DNA of 64,000 nucleotides. Origin: Euglena gracilis. Lineage: Eukaryota > Euglenida > Euglenophyceae > Euglenales. Below are positions 32,600 to 44,165 of the stretch, one piece after another. The stretch lies in NCBI GenBank assembly GCA_039621445.1, contig CP154956.1, positions 79,294,474 through 79,358,473 of the forward strand, read 5' to 3'. The position numbers and the translations under genes were made by a program. The notes beneath the pieces are model-generated. The model worked only from the letters and a program-made list of their open reading frames with translations, searched no databases and was not told the origin of the DNA. Positions within the stretch are counted from its first letter, which is position 1. Every line of letters starts with the position of its first letter.

Positions 32600-34133
32600 T
32601 AAAACGGCCAAGTCTAAGCCGGCTGCGCTGTTTTGGGCCGTAAATCAGCCATATTTCCGGCTGGGGATTGGGCAGTAATCCGCATAACACCCCCCCTTGG
32701 CCAGATGGGGTCCGATCCCCCCCCCACCTACCTTCATATCTGGTTGAGGGCAATGACAACTGAAGGCTGGCTTTCCATTTAGAAGGACTGCAAGGATGAT
32801 ACAGAATTGAACAGATGCAGATGCAAACAAAATGCTTCGTTCAAGTCTTCTTTTAACCCTTTTCCAACGGAACCAAATGGAGAGCCAATCGCTCCGCCCG
32901 AAGAAAAAGTTGGCGACAGTCCAGTGGGGTGGTGAGAGGCCCAGCCCCAAGCCATTGTCCTCCTCCTCCCTCCAGTCAAGTGCCCAACGGACCGCTGCCT
33001 TGAACACTGTCCTCTGTTTGGCGGCCTCTTAACGTTGACGGATGTAAGGCCAACAGCATGATGACGTCTGCCCACGTGAGCAAAAGTGCATTTCCACTGC
33101 ACGGAAAAATTTGGGGCAGCTTAAAAAGTAGGCCATCTCCGGTGGAACCACAGCAAACCCGTTGTGGCGGGGTTGGGCAGTCCCCGCCACATCAGAGTAC
33201 CACCACCGATGGCAGCTCAATGTGCCCCTCAAATAAACGGCTTCAATGGTCATTGTTCCGACGGTTCACACTGTGGTGGTCCATGACTCAGTATGCACGG
33301 GCTGATGTCCGGAAGCGGTTTGACGCTTCCCCTATCCTTGTAAAGCCCTGCTAGCAGTGAGCGAGATGGCAGATCATATAAAACCTCCGTGGCCGGCATG
33401 ATGGCAGAGGGCTTCTCTTGGACTCGTAGCAGGTTGCACAGCATAGATGTTACTCAGCGATTGTTTTGGATGCACCTTGTTGCGTGGCAATTCCATCTCC
33501 TGTGCATGCCGGTGGTACAACAGGAAACTTTAGCTTGGACAGTGTTATTCCCAATGACATTCCATTTGTGTTATTTGCGACGGGTAGGTAGTTGCTTCTT
33601 CTGCGAAGAACATCATATGCATAGTTAAATGGTCCTGAAGCGATGCGGAAAACCGCTTCATGAGGTGTGCGACAAACATAACTTGTTAGTATTAATAACA
33701 CACCTGTCATGTCAATTGAGAGCATGGATTTTCCAACCGAGTGGAAAATGTTTTCAGAACCAGCAAATGAGCTGACGTCTCTAAACAACGTAAACAACGT
33801 CCAGGTCACAATTCTGTTGTGGCAACAGCTGTAGATTGGTATACACAGGCGCAATAGAAATCATAAAAAACGGCTTTCCGCTTTCCATCAATTGTATCCG
33901 ACAACGCTGTCGAGTACATTACCTTGTATACAGTAAAAGGAGAGGCTGGACCGGGTCCATTTCACTTCCCCATACCCCTGAGCAACGCCCAGTCATCAGG
34001 GGTTCGGTTACAACTTTTGCTGGACCAGGCAGGCGATCACACAGCCCAGGCTCCCCGATGCATATCGCGACGTTTCAAACGTCCTAACGGTTCGTATGAC
34101 CGCTAACCCTACGTACGTTTTTTGTTCTCCTCT
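32600..34133. other. AT/GC-balanced stretch, no firm gene
   Basis: Few G/C tracts. Several open frames exist, the longest on - at 33,450-33,854 (134 codons, including SSFAGSENIFHSVGKSMLSI), but competing frames on both strands are open and none shows a recognised motif or a paralog. It may contain upstream or 5' sequence of the exon at 34,134. Confidence 0.3.
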
Positions 34134-34318
34134 ATGTACGCTTCGTCCCAAGACTGGCAGCGCAAGGCGGGGCTGCCGAGTGCCTGCTTCCGCCGCTTGC
34201 AGCCTCGGCAGCCCACAGTGACAACCGACAACGACGGTGGCCAACGTCTTTGCCGGGTGAAGAGGACATGGATAAGTGGTCTCCTTCTTTTTTGTTTCGT
34301 TTCTGTGATATGCATTGC
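34134..34318 (+). CDS. likely first exon of GT31 copy 2: tail plus signal anchor
   Basis: The ATG at 34,134 opens MYASSQDWQRKAGLPSACFR, then RLQPRQPTVTTDNDGGQR, basic CRVKRTW and a hydrophobic ISGLLLFCFVSVICI, running into GC/GTAGAT, a usable donor. A short basic cytoplasmic tail plus one hydrophobic segment is the standard N-terminus of type II Golgi glycosyltransferases, and the next exon of copy 2 begins 4.8 kb downstream on the same strand. The copy 1 counterpart would lie before base 1, so paralogy cannot test it. The hydrophobic part is short (about 15 residues). Confidence 0.35.
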
Positions 34319-34462
34319 GTAGATGCAATCGTTCACATTATTTGCATAAGGGCAACCGATTAAAATCAAATATTTATTGAGGAGGCGGTGTCCCGCTGCA
34401 TCCATAATAAATACGTATCTTCTTGTAGCTTTGCCGCAGTTAGTTTGGAAACATACGTAACC

Positions 34463-34682
34463 TCCCCCCCCCAATAACACCCCCCCCCCCCGGTGCGTTA
34501 TTTGGGCACCCGAACTGGGGCCCCAAGGGGGGGGGTGTTATTTGGGGGGTGTTATTTTTATATGGAAAACCAAAGGAAAACAGGGGGGGTGTTATTTGGG
34601 CGCTCGAAATCGGCCCCCGAGGGGGGGTGTTATTTGGGGGGGGGGGTGTTATTTGGGGGGGGTGTTATTTCGGAGGGGGGTT
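34463..34682. repeat. GGGGTGTTATTT TIR element
   Basis: The left end CCCCCCAATAACACCCCCCC mirrors the right end GGGGTGTTATTTCGGAGG. GGGTGTTATTT is repeated six or more times inside, with G-runs of 7-10. About 220 bases, non-coding. Confidence 0.65.
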
Positions 34683-35189
34683 TAGTTTGATAAACAGTAT
34701 GAGACTCAGATGCGCGCGGTGGGCCATGTGTCGGGATGGCACGACTGTGAAGAGACCGATACGTCGCGAATAGCGGCTCGACGGGAGTTCGATTGTGTTT
34801 TTAAGTGCTATGGTTTTGCGTTGCCCTTAAATGTATTTTGAGCATTATGTTTGCAGTTCTGTCACATTGGCTAAAGTTAAACATTTGATTTTATGAAGCA
34901 GAATGCTTCTTCGTATGCTTTTATGCCCAAAAATGCCGAATTTTTTAAAAGTGTGCAATTTTTCAAATTTTTTGGGCTGCTTTGCTGGCTTTTTTTTATA
35001 CCACTTGGACACGTTTCAGGTTAAATTTTCCATAGGTAATTCACGCCTAAGCAATAATGCTCTCAATTATATGCCCCCCTCCCCAAGGGGGGTAACCGTA
35101 GGAGAAGGTCCGCGCTCAAATTTTTTATCTTGAAAAAATAATATGTAATTTCTTGCTTTATATAATTTTACTTGCTGCCGTGTATAAAT

Positions 35190-35295
35190 GAATATATATG
35201 TATAGGTTTCGGTATATATACACACATATATACAGAATATATACATATATATATATATATGTATGTATGTATATATGTGTATATATATTAAAAGG
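35190..35295. repeat. TATACATA microsatellite
   Basis: ATATATATGTATGTATATA words over about 100 bases. Confidence 0.85.
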
Positions 35296-35584
35296 GAATG
35301 AAATTCATCGAAAAATGTGTGAGTTTGGCCAGAAAACAGCTAGTGAATTCTTGAAGATGTGGTTATCGAGGGTTGCGCATTTACACATAATTTTTTCCAC
35401 AGAATTTCCTGTATTTTTGGGCGTTTTTTTTTTTTTTGCTGGGAGTTAAAGACAGCCGGATTCAACTGGCTGGATTTCTAGTCAGCGCCTCCTTTTTTTT
35501 GCGGCCATCACCTTTTTAGCTGGCTGGTTGGGAGATTTTTGTAATGCTCAAAGAGAGTGCTGTGGAGTATTTATCACATCCAAT

Positions 35585-35735
35585 GCACTCCAACAACAAC
35601 ACCACCACCTCCACAGCAGTGGCAGCAGCAACAACGTCACTAACGCCATAAACAACAACAACAACAACAAGAACAACAACAGCAGCAGCAGCAGCAGCAG
35701 CAGCAACAGCAACAACGACAACAACAACAACAACG
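35585..35735. repeat. CAA/CAG trinucleotide tract
   Basis: CAACAACAACA with AGCAGCAGCAGCAGCAGCAG in the middle. The + frame gives N/S-rich and the - frame V/A/L-rich low-complexity peptides. The surrounding frame begins without an ATG, so I do not call a gene. Confidence 0.85.
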
Positions 35736-35969
35736 TGTTGGTGGTGATGGTGATGATAAGCATAATAGTTCATAGCGTGTCTTTCATCTTAGTCCAATGG
35801 TATCATTCCAATGGTATCAGCCTGTTTTTTTTCCCCGAAAGTGGCCGTGACCAAAACCAGCTTGACTCTCCTCAGCATTTCCCCGCAACTTCAAAAAGAG
35901 GTACCTTTTTCTCTCTTCCTCCCATTGCCTCCTTCAGATGATAGAAAGATCCTGATGAGTTCCTTGTCC

Positions 35970-36092
35970 CTAATGTTGTTTCTTTTCCTGCTCTTTGTCC
36001 TCCACTCTTCTAACCACGTTGGCTTGGAGAGGATCATCTTTTCCTTTTATTGAAATAGCCTTTGTTGCAGGAAACAACACAAAATGAGGCAT
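35970..36092 (-). CDS. short ORF, 40 codons, unknown
   Basis: MPHFVLFPATKAISIKGKDD, PLQANVVRRV, EDKEQEKKQH, stop. Hydrophobic start and highly charged end look protein-like. The opposite strand also has an open frame ending SSNHVGLERIIFSFY, so one of the two is a shadow. No paralog. Confidence 0.25.
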   Translation of the reverse strand: MPHFVLFPATKAISIKGKDDPLQANVVRRVEDKEQEKKQH

Positions 36093-36224
36093 TTCTGGAA
36101 AGCACAAAGTCGTTGAAGGCAGAGGTCAGAGGGCAGTGTCTTAAGGTGCAGGGAGAGGCACCTTGGTTGGAGGTAGTCTAAAGTCCAAGAGTATGCTTAG
36201 CATACATCTCTCTAAGGTTTTGCG

Positions 36225-36625
36225 AACCCCCCCCCCCGGGGGCGGCGGCTGCAGCCAGCCCCGATTTGGGCCCAGCCCAGCCGCAGCAGCACCCCCCCCC
36301 CGGGGGGGGTGCTGCTAGCCCAGCTGGCCCCTTTTTTGGGGGTCCAGCCCAGAATTTTTCGGCGCGAAGCGCCGAAATTTTTTTTGAAAAAACTGTGATC
36401 AAAAGTGGCCAAAAATGGGGTTTGGGGGGCGTTTGGGGCAATTTTGGGGGGTTTCAGATGCATCATTTTTCAAAACTGTGTTTTGCAGGTCATTTTGGGC
36501 ATTTTTCCAATTTCAGTCCAGCTCGCCCCGGTTCGGGTCCAGCCGGGGTCCACCCCCCCCCCCCAGGGAGGGAGCTAGCCAGCCCAAATTTCTAGCCCTA
36601 GCCCAGCACCCCCCCCCGGGGTCCT
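36225..36625. repeat. CCAGCCC/GGGTGCTG G/C-tract element
   Basis: Mirrored CAGCAGCACCCCCCCC/GGGGGGGTGCTGCTAGCCC, a GC hairpin (CGGCGCGAAGCGCCG) followed by a TTTTTT-AAAA body with AAAATGGGG words, and an end CCCAGCACCCCCCCCGGGG. Related in body to 24,300-24,690. Confidence 0.55.
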
Positions 36626-36904
36626 TAAAGAGATGTATGATGCTTAGCCCTGACCTCTTGGAACCTTTTGTTCCACCATGACATTTGACTTGCAGCAATT
36701 ACTTAGAAAAATCTCATTTCTGGAAAAAAAACAATTTATATATATATTTTCCGGAAATAGAACGTTTGGAACAGAAAAGGAAAACAAACATTGAAGACCT
36801 CCTACTATTTCCTCCCCTGGCCCTGGGCGCTTGCCACCCCCTTGAGGGCCCACTCCTTACAGGCAAACGTGCCTCCCCCCCTAAATTGGCTTTTCTGTTT
36901 TAAG

Positions 36905-36969
36905 TTGCAACCTTGGCGTGTGATGTTGGAAATTCCTTTAAGGGACCTCCCTGAGAAGTTGATTGTCAG
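36905..36969 (+). CDS. 65-base internal exon candidate
   Basis: Acceptor GGCTTTTCTGTTTTAAG and donor GTCAG/GTGACA bracket LQPWRVMLEIPLRDLPEKLI. Both splice sites are good and the peptide is protein-like. The upstream frame EIERLEQKRKTNIEDLLL (36,755-36,810) may belong to the same gene. Family unknown. Confidence 0.35.
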
Positions 36970-37660
36970 GTGACACCTTCCCTGGGGGGGGGGGTGTAGC
37001 AGGGGAGAAAGCGCAGTTGCGTTTTTTTTGTTTTTTTTATGTTTTGGCAAATTTTGATTTTTTTGTTTTCCGTTTTTTTCCCCAGCAAATTTTTATTTTC
37101 CTAAATTTTCTTCGACATTGAAAATTTCTCGTTTTGGCCCCAATTCCCTGATTCAAAGATTTTGTGAGTTTTTTTTATTACTTTTTTGGTCAACAAGTCG
37201 CATATTTTTTGCAAAATGCAGAATTTTGGTCCTCTCCAGCATAAACTGTACATCCCGGGGCAGCTCCAAAAGTATTTTACACACAGGCAACTTGCATTTT
37301 TTTGTTTTAAAAACAAAACAAAGCGTTGCTTTGTTTTGTTTTTACTTGCATTTATTTGTGTTTTTGTGTCACAGTTTTTTGAGGGTCCATGTTGCGTCCC
37401 CCCACCCTGGTTGGGAGGCACGAATATTTCAGTTGATGGGACAGGGTTCGATACAAGGTAGGGTGCCATAGATTCAGGTGGGGGGAATCCCCCACCCCAT
37501 TCCCTTGACCTTCGACGCAGGGAGGTACAGACCATCTGCTTTGTACTAGAACTTTCGGCAATCTTTGCCCAAATCACCCACCCAAATATGCAACATTTTT
37601 GGGGTTTTGACAACCAAGTATCACCCTCCCTGGCGAAGCGCCGAAAGCAGGGCGGTCCAT

Positions 37661-38375
37661 AAGGGACAGGATTTTTTTTCCAGTTTAGGACCGCCCCCTT
37701 AAGGATCGCCCCCCCCCCCAGCACCAATTTTTGAACCTGAATTTTTTTTTCCGCTTTTTTGACCCATTTTGGGGCCCATATGGGAGGTCACCCCAAAAAC
37801 CCCTCAAAACCCCATTTTTTCACACCTTCCAAAAATCAACATTTTCTCAACAACACAAACAATCACTTAGTCATTGACCAACATTGTGTAATTGTCAAAG
37901 TTGGCCAAAGTTTGGCCATTTTTCTCCTTTGGCCATATTTTTGGCCATTTTGGGCCAATTCGGTTAACTCTTGGACCCCAAAAATTTTTGAACTATTTTG
38001 GGACAAGAAAAGGGGATCCCCCCCAAAACTCCCCTAACCCCATTTTTTTCACACCTTCCAAAGTTTTTGAAGCAAAAAGTGCCATTGAAAATCCAAAAAA
38101 TTTCCAAAAAGAAAAATTTCAGTAAAATTTGAATGCTCCAAATTTTGGTGCCATTTTTTGACCTGCATTTTTTTGATCCCCCTCTTAATAACTAACAATT
38201 TTCAACCCTAAAAATTTGGATATTTTTGGGGGAAATGTGGTTTTTTATCAAAAAATGATGTATTTTAGGTTCATTTTTCAAATTAATTTTCAAAAAATTT
38301 CCCCGGCCAAAATCCTTATTTTTTGGTTGAAGTATATTGGGACAGGATTTTTTTTTTGCTTAAGGACCGCCCTGG
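37661..38375. repeat. element bracketed by direct GGGACAGGATTTTTTT repeats
   Basis: GGGACAGGATTTTTTTTCCA, TTAGGACCGCCC at 37,661 recurs as GGGACAGGATTTTTTTTTTG, TTAAGGACCGCCC at 38,337, same orientation. Between them, CCCCATTTTTTCACACCTTC occurs twice about 240 bases apart. A related pair lies at 48,318 and 48,565. It could be a short LTR-like unit or a satellite. Non-coding. Confidence 0.5.
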
Positions 38376-39091
38376 CCGAAAGGAGCCGTGCTAGGCACAA
38401 GAAAGTTCCGAAAACTTGCCCATTTTGCGGCGGTTTTAGCCCATAAATGTTACAGCTTTGTTCCGAATTTTTGGGTTAATTGTTTTTGGTCATGCCACCC
38501 CTCACCCCCCCCCCCCTTTGACCGCAGACCGTAAACCAAATAACAGCTTTCCACCTGCCCTGATGTTGAACCCTGGGTGGGGTCCAAAGTGTTGGCATTT
38601 TTATGGGAACTTGTCTCCGACTTTCGACTGATATATATTGAGCAATTTTCCATTAGGGTGGTTGGTACTGGCTAACGGGTTGCAAAAAGGAAGCGCGGGG
38701 GCATGTGCTGTGGGAAAAAGAGCATTTCTGTTTCAGAGCAGAAAATATAAAAACAGAATCACAGGGGATAAACACGAATATTGGTTTCCCAGCTTCTTTT
38801 TCTTATTCATGATATGTCTGAAATTTTTGACACACCTTTGATTTTTGTTTCCCCTCTTTTTCTTTTGTGAAAGCTTTTCCAAGTCAAAATTTTCTCCCAA
38901 GTTGACTTCCTCTTTCACGGTGCCTTGGTGGGTGGGGGCCGACCCCCCCCCCCCCGCCTGCCCATGTGGTTGTTGGCTTTTCTAAGAAGTTCTCACCTCC
39001 GTCAGCCAAGCATGCCGACATTTTGGAAAGTCTTTAAAAGACCTGCCTGGAAATTCGCCTCCTTTGGTTGAGCTCGATGACTATTGCTAGC
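38376..39091. other. no gene seen
   Basis: T-rich DNA with single G/C-tract remnants (38,500 and 38,940). No conserved frame and no paralog recognised before the duplication resumes at about 39,090. Confidence 0.4.
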
Positions 39092-39220
39092 ATTTACGGG
39101 GGATATCCACCTCGGTACACCGGACACGTGCCAGTGGGGGTCAAGTATCTGCACAGCCAGCGTGCCCCTACCCGGATATTGCCTCCGATGGAATGCCGCC
39201 GCAACCAGACTGAAATTTAG
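39092..39220 (+). CDS. GT31 gene copy 2, stem-region exon
   Basis: The frame IYGGYPPRYTGHVPVGVKYL, then HSQRAPTRILPPMECRRNQT, is intact here (copy 1 has a 22-base insertion). NQT is a possible N-glycosylation site. The frame runs into a stop at 39,218, so the donor must lie before it; the exact border is unknown. Order, strand and paralogy tie it to the GT31 gene. Confidence 0.45.
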   Translation: MYGGYPPRYTGHVPVGVKYLHSQRAPTRILPPMECRRNQTEI

Positions 39221-39815
39221 GGCTGTTCAATCTGGGGCCCGCACAGGGGTTGGGGAGTGGTTTTGCCAGCAGCCGTTTCCCAGCCCGCCCAATTTCCCAA
39301 CCTTTGAGCTGCCCACCCACCACTCTTGTGGGCAGGGTGGTTGGTGAGACGGGTTCAACCTCCCCTCCCATCTTTAGGTGAGTCCAAGCACAAGGTCCCA
39401 GGGTGATAAAAGGAGGGTGGTTTACAGGGAAGAGGGGGGGGGTATTTTGCTTCCGGTGGTTTGCACCGAAAATTTTTTGCATTGACAATTCTTGCCCAAC
39501 AAGTGCCCAAAATGACCTTTTCAGCCCATTTCCCCAAATTCAGTCACCCGGACCGCGCCACCGTTCCCCACCCCACCTGCCCTGGAATTGACCCTGTCTG
39601 ACCCCCCCCCCCACCCCCTTCCTGGTTTTCCCTGAGCCGTTTTTCGTGATTCCTTCCCCGAAGGCGGTTTTCTTTGGACGATGCCCATGCCAGGCTTTTC
39701 TGTGCCATCCTGCCCCGGGCAATGCCCTGTGGGCGAGGCCACGTTGCTGGGGGGGGGGGGGCTGTTTTGGCAGGAACTCCAACGCATTGGCCCCCCTTTT
39801 GGCCACATTCGGCCT
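39221..39815. other. intron-like interval
   Basis: Includes a fragment of a G/C-tract element with TTTGCATTGACAATTCTTGC near 39,450-39,500. Bases 39,660-39,800 are single-copy-looking. No exon recognised. Confidence 0.35.
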
Positions 39816-39922
39816 GGCGGTGACCTGGAGCAGTTTGCCCCAGGGCGGGTGGCACACGACGTGGTCATCGCCATCTTCACGGGGGAGGACGATGGCGGGT
39901 ACAAGTCGCCCAGGCCTTGGGA
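39816..39922 (+). CDS. GT31 gene copy 2, exon A (first Rossmann strand)
   Basis: GDLEQFAPGRVAHDVV and IAIFTGEDDGGYKSPR, identical at protein level to 2,805-2,911, with only silent differences (CCG/CCA, TTT/TTC). The near-identity within strongly diverged flanks means either strong constraint or gene conversion between copies. The 3' border is uncertain, as in copy 1. Confidence 0.58.
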
Positions 39923-41239
39923 CCTGGCTATAGATTGAAACCCACCCGCCATAAACTTGTTTGCCCAAAATATTGGGAAAGCAATCACCTGGTCGATACC
40001 GATTTCGGGTGATATGTTTATCACAAGGTGGCTTAGAAGAACACATTTGTCAACAAAGAAAATACATTCATGATTATTCATGGTCATTCGTACCGGGGGG
40101 GGAAAAAATTGGATGCCGAAAAAATTGATTGGGAAAAAATTGGCGTACAGAAATCCTGCCAAATTTTTCCGGGCCTTTTTTGAAAATCCTGCTTCAAAAT
40201 TTTGAAAATCACCCCTTTTCAAGTCATCTTGCATGCAAAACCTGCCAATTTTTTCCGGGCCGTTTTCAGGTTTGGCACCAATTTTTTCGGCTTCCAATTT
40301 TGTCGGGTCTAATTTTATCTAGCTTCAATTCCCCCCCCCCCCAGTAATGTATCATGAATTTGGGAAATCGCCAACCTGTCCTTTTGTAATTGCTCTTGGT
40401 TGTTTGTGGCACAAATCAGCTCTCTGCGGTCCCTATCTCCCTTGTCCTCAAAGCACACAAAGAGTGCGGTTTATTGCTCAGAATGGACAAAGACCTCCGT
40501 TCTATCAAGGATCAATGTCCCTCAAAGGGAAAAACAAACGTAAAAAAAAAGAGGAGTAATTTTCAAGGCATTGCAAGGCAGGATGCAAAATGATGTTCGA
40601 AGGAGGGAGGCACCATTTATGTGATTTCAAAATTGTTCCATGCGGACAACAACCTGCCGATGCCGGCCAAAGGTTGGCCACAATTACAATTGGTCACACA
40701 TGATCAACATCTGCCCAAAATGCATCAAAGTGACCCAAAGCCGCCGATCAGTGTGATTTGCTGGCTTACTCCAGGTACATGGAGACCGAATTTTTTTTGG
40801 TTAACAAGAATCACAAATAATCGCAAAGAACTTCAAAGAGCCACAAAGGATCACAAATGGGAATCAATGTTCGCCCACACGAACTTGTGGCTAAAGGGCG
40901 GGAGGACGAAGGGTGCTGTGTGACCCAATTTTTGTCACCTTGATCACTTTTCACCAACCTTGCTCAGGCCTGTCTGTGCCTCGGTTGAGTACCAGCTTGG
41001 CCTTCTCTGGACAAATCACAGCAACAACAGGTTAAAATTATGTGTATGTGATCATTTCCCCCAGCTTTGTGTAACGTGGAAATCCTCCCAGTTATTTCAG
41101 CATTGATCCTCCCTGCGTTCAGGGCCTGTGGTGTCGGAGGGGGCATCTCATTGGAATCTTGTATGCATAGATGCATAGGTTGGGATGTTGTGATATATGT
41201 ACGGTATGGTTTACGCTTAACCATAACAATGGCCCCAGA

Positions 41240-41420
41240 CGGTAGACTGGGGGGGGGTAGTGGGTTGCTAATCGGCCGACTACCCAATTGGTGGGCCGAT
41301 TAGGCCTGGCCGGTAGCTAGTCAGTAGTCAGCGAGACGGGGGCGGGGGGGGGGGGGTAGTGGGTAGTCGGCCGACTAGTCGGCCGACTACCCACTCTAAT
41401 GTACTACCGGGTCAAGTCCG
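41240..41420. repeat. TAGTCGGCCGACTA element (second copy)
   Basis: Same ends as 25,805-26,045 (GGTAGACTGGGGG; AATGTACTACCGGGTCAA), shorter body, and tandem GGTAGTCGGCCGAC palindromes. Confidence 0.65.
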
Positions 41421-42482
41421 CCGACTTTTAAGCCCCGCCGTGCACCCTCACCTGCCTGGTTTCTGGTACTGCAGTGATTGGGTTTCATGCATGTGATGGG
41501 GCGCATCTGCCGTCAGCGACAAGAGTGGCCTTTGTTTTTGACCCGCGCTTAACAGACGATGTGCTTTCGGCCAGAGGGTTTTTTTTATCAAGGACCAAAG
41601 GGAGATGGGGGTCAGCACCCACCCATCACCCCTTCTTGGGCGGGGGGGGGGGGGGGGGGTTCGGGGTTCCCTTTAGCTAGTTTATGGGGCATTGTTTAGG
41701 GTCCGTGATTTTTGGTGCCCCCTCCAGGGGTCCCACTCCAGTCGACCCCCCTGGGGGATCGAGGGGATAGGAATTCCTCTGGTGAGGGGTTACATTCATC
41801 ACTGAACAGACTAATCCGACCCATGTGCGGAACATAGAGTCCCCACGGGGGGGGGGGGGGGGCTGGGGGACACCTTTCCGCACACCCAAACCCACCCACA
41901 CACTTGGTTTTTTTTTGGAAACCCACCCACCCATGACTCCCCTCCCCCGGGAGCAACCACCGGCTCACCCACCCAAAACCCAGCCAAAATGGGCCGAAAA
42001 CTTTGGCCGGGCCAAAATCTAACCGATGGCGCACCCCAGTTCCCCGGGGGGGGGGGTCCAGAGACCCCGACCCACCCATCCACCCTAGAAACCCCCCCCC
42101 TGGGGAGGTGGAGTCATGCAGGTGCCAAGTGGATCTACCTTCCAAGTGAACCATTGCCCCGGAGAAGAGGGAAGGGAAAACATGCACTTTGCAGTTTTTT
42201 TTGTCAGTTTTTTTCTTCTTCAGTTTTCATATTTTAGGATTTTTTGAGCTTTTTTCATTTTTACACTTGCAACTTTTGCAGTTCTTTTGCAGTTATTTTT
42301 TTGAAAAACCTGTGCAGGTGTAGTTTTTTTTTTAATTTTTGTTGTTGTTTGGGAAACAAAAGGTTGTGTATTACCAGGATAGTCATCCATTGGCACAAAA
42401 CATAAAAGAGCTGGCCTTCACCAAATTAGAATTTCATAATTGGAAGGGAGAGAGGAAGATGGAACCAAAATAGTGATTCCTA

Positions 42483-42920
42483 ACCCCCCCCCCCAAAATA
42501 AGACCGAGGTCTTATTTTTTGGGTCCGTTGCTGGGTCTTATATTTGGGGGGCTCTTATTTTTGGATTTTTTTCTTGACCCACCCGGGCCGGAAAAAAAGC
42601 ATCATTTTTCAGGTTCCCAAAGAAAAAAAACCCCAAGATTTTCCTTCGCCGCTTCGCACCATGGGTAAATTGGTACAATTTGACCTTTACCATGTTTTTT
42701 TTGGAACTTAAAAACCCTCCCAAAATTTGAAATTTCACCATTTTCCTGCCTGAAATTGTGGGGTTGGGCAATTTTTCAAGAAAAATTTTCACTGTCTCTA
42801 ACGCTTCGCACCGTCAGGTGGGTTTTTTGGGGGGAACGTATATTCATATAAACGCCCCAAATTTAAAGCCCCCTCAGGGGGTTTGGTTTTGCCACCCGAA
42901 CATAAGCCCCCCCCCCAACG
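42483..42920. repeat. CCCCAAAATAAGACC TIR element
   Basis: The left end CCCCCCCCAAAATAAGACC and the right end GAACATAAGCCCCCCCCC bracket a body with AATAAGACCGAGGTCTTATT (palindrome), GCTTCGCACC twice in inverted contexts, and mirrored ATATTTGGGGGG words. About 440 bases, non-coding. Confidence 0.5.
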
Positions 42921-43385
42921 TACAGCTCGCCCATGGTCCCATTCAGAAAAAAGCAGAAATTTTCCGGGTGGATCTGACAATTTTTAGCCAGAGAGCCACC
43001 ATTTTGGACAAAATTTGCATATTTTGGATGAAAATACAACCAAAGTTTGGTGTAAATTTGGTATTTGACCGCCGTCGAAGGCCACTAACGCAGTGAAGGT
43101 CACAGAGTCGAACCAAAAAGATGGATGGATGCATGGATACCGATCAAAAACCATCAATTGGTTCAAAATTTGACGATCAATCATTCAGCTTCAAAACTTT
43201 GCTTCAGAAATGACAAATTTGTGTTTCTCGGTTCGCGGTTCACGTTGTTTCTGGATATCCTTGCCATTCCAGCTTGTTTATTTTGAGTTTTCTTTTTCAA
43301 TTGTGTGCAGTTTTTTTGCCGGTTTTTTTGAAGTTCTTTGCAGTGCAGTTTTTGACTGCCCCTTGTACAGTTCCCCCCTCGTTGG

Positions 43386-43479
43386 AGAGGGCCCAACTCC
43401 AAATCGTATTTCGAGCGTCGGGATAGCATCCGCAAAACATGGAAGGCCTTGGCAGTGGAGGCCAACATCACTGAACAGG
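43386..43479 (+). CDS. GT31 gene copy 2, exon B (R-x-x-I-R-x-T-W motif)
   Basis: Encodes RGPNSKSYFERRDSIRKTW and KALAVEANITEQ. This is the clearest GT31 signature in the window: F-E-R-R-D-x-I-R-K-T-W is close to consensus for beta-1,3-galactosyltransferase and B3GnT enzymes. Donor GAACAGG/GTGGCG. One codon shorter than copy 1, in frame. Conservative differences elsewhere argue that it was under selection after duplication. Confidence 0.75.
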
Positions 43480-44116
43480 GTGGCGCATCATCGGTCTCTC
43501 CCTCTCGCACAACTGACTCAAATCCTCTGGTGCATATTATCATACCACAAACCGTACGAAGACAGATAGTCAGTTTTTTTTTGGAAACATTTTAAATTTC
43601 CATTCTGCTATATGTAGGTCCCCCCCTTTGCAAGGTCCGCATGGTGACCGAACCAGAGTGCAATGCCTGCATTTTTGCACCCAAATTATCACCACTGCTA
43701 CCCCCTGTGCATTATGCACAATTTAAAGGTGTCGGAAAACAGAGTCACCATTTCAGTAAATGCAATCATTTTGCCTCGCCCCCCCCCCCTCTCACACGCC
43801 ATCAAGCTCGAGATTCGCTCATCAAGTAAGTCAGTTTGCACGGCATCAAGCCCAAGCAAGGGAAGGCGATCCCACTCCAGGTAGCTGGCTGGAAACATTT
43901 TTTTCTGTCAGTGGCTTCTGCGAGGTATCATTCTCCCCCCTTGTAATGAAAATGTAAACGGGGATATTTTTTTATTTTTTTGTTTGCACAGAATCCTCTG
44001 GCCGGTATTGTGCAGCAATTGGGTCTTATTTTTGCAACCCATGGAAGGGCACACACAGGGACGACGTTTTCTTGATATAATTTGTCGAATATTTTGGATT
44101 ATTTTTTGGGGTCACC

Positions 44117-44165
44117 CCATGAATACCATTGGGAACACCCGTGGTCCAGAGTGTGGTCGTAGGTA
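44117..44165 (+). CDS. possible short exon of GT31 copy 2
   Basis: Peptide MNTIGNTRGPECGR followed by donor GTAG/GTAGGG. Conserved with 9,380-9,433 but very short. May be conserved intron. Confidence 0.25.

Larger units (their letters stand above)
39923..43385. other. intron-like interval with duplication anchors
   Basis: Bases 40,800-41,110 align with 6,640-6,950 (CTTGGCCTTCTCTGGACAAA, GTGATCATTTCCC). The TAGTCGGCCGACTA element is at 41,240-41,420 and the AATAAGACC element at 42,483-42,920. An exon-like frame at 41,474-41,575 (SATRVAFVFDPRLTDDVLSA) is open after CTGCAG but has no counterpart in copy 1. Confidence 0.4.

Noticed and set aside
35528-35941. 137-codon N/S-rich ORF
   Set aside because: Driven by CAA/CAG repeats and lacks an ATG near its start; no paralog or motif.
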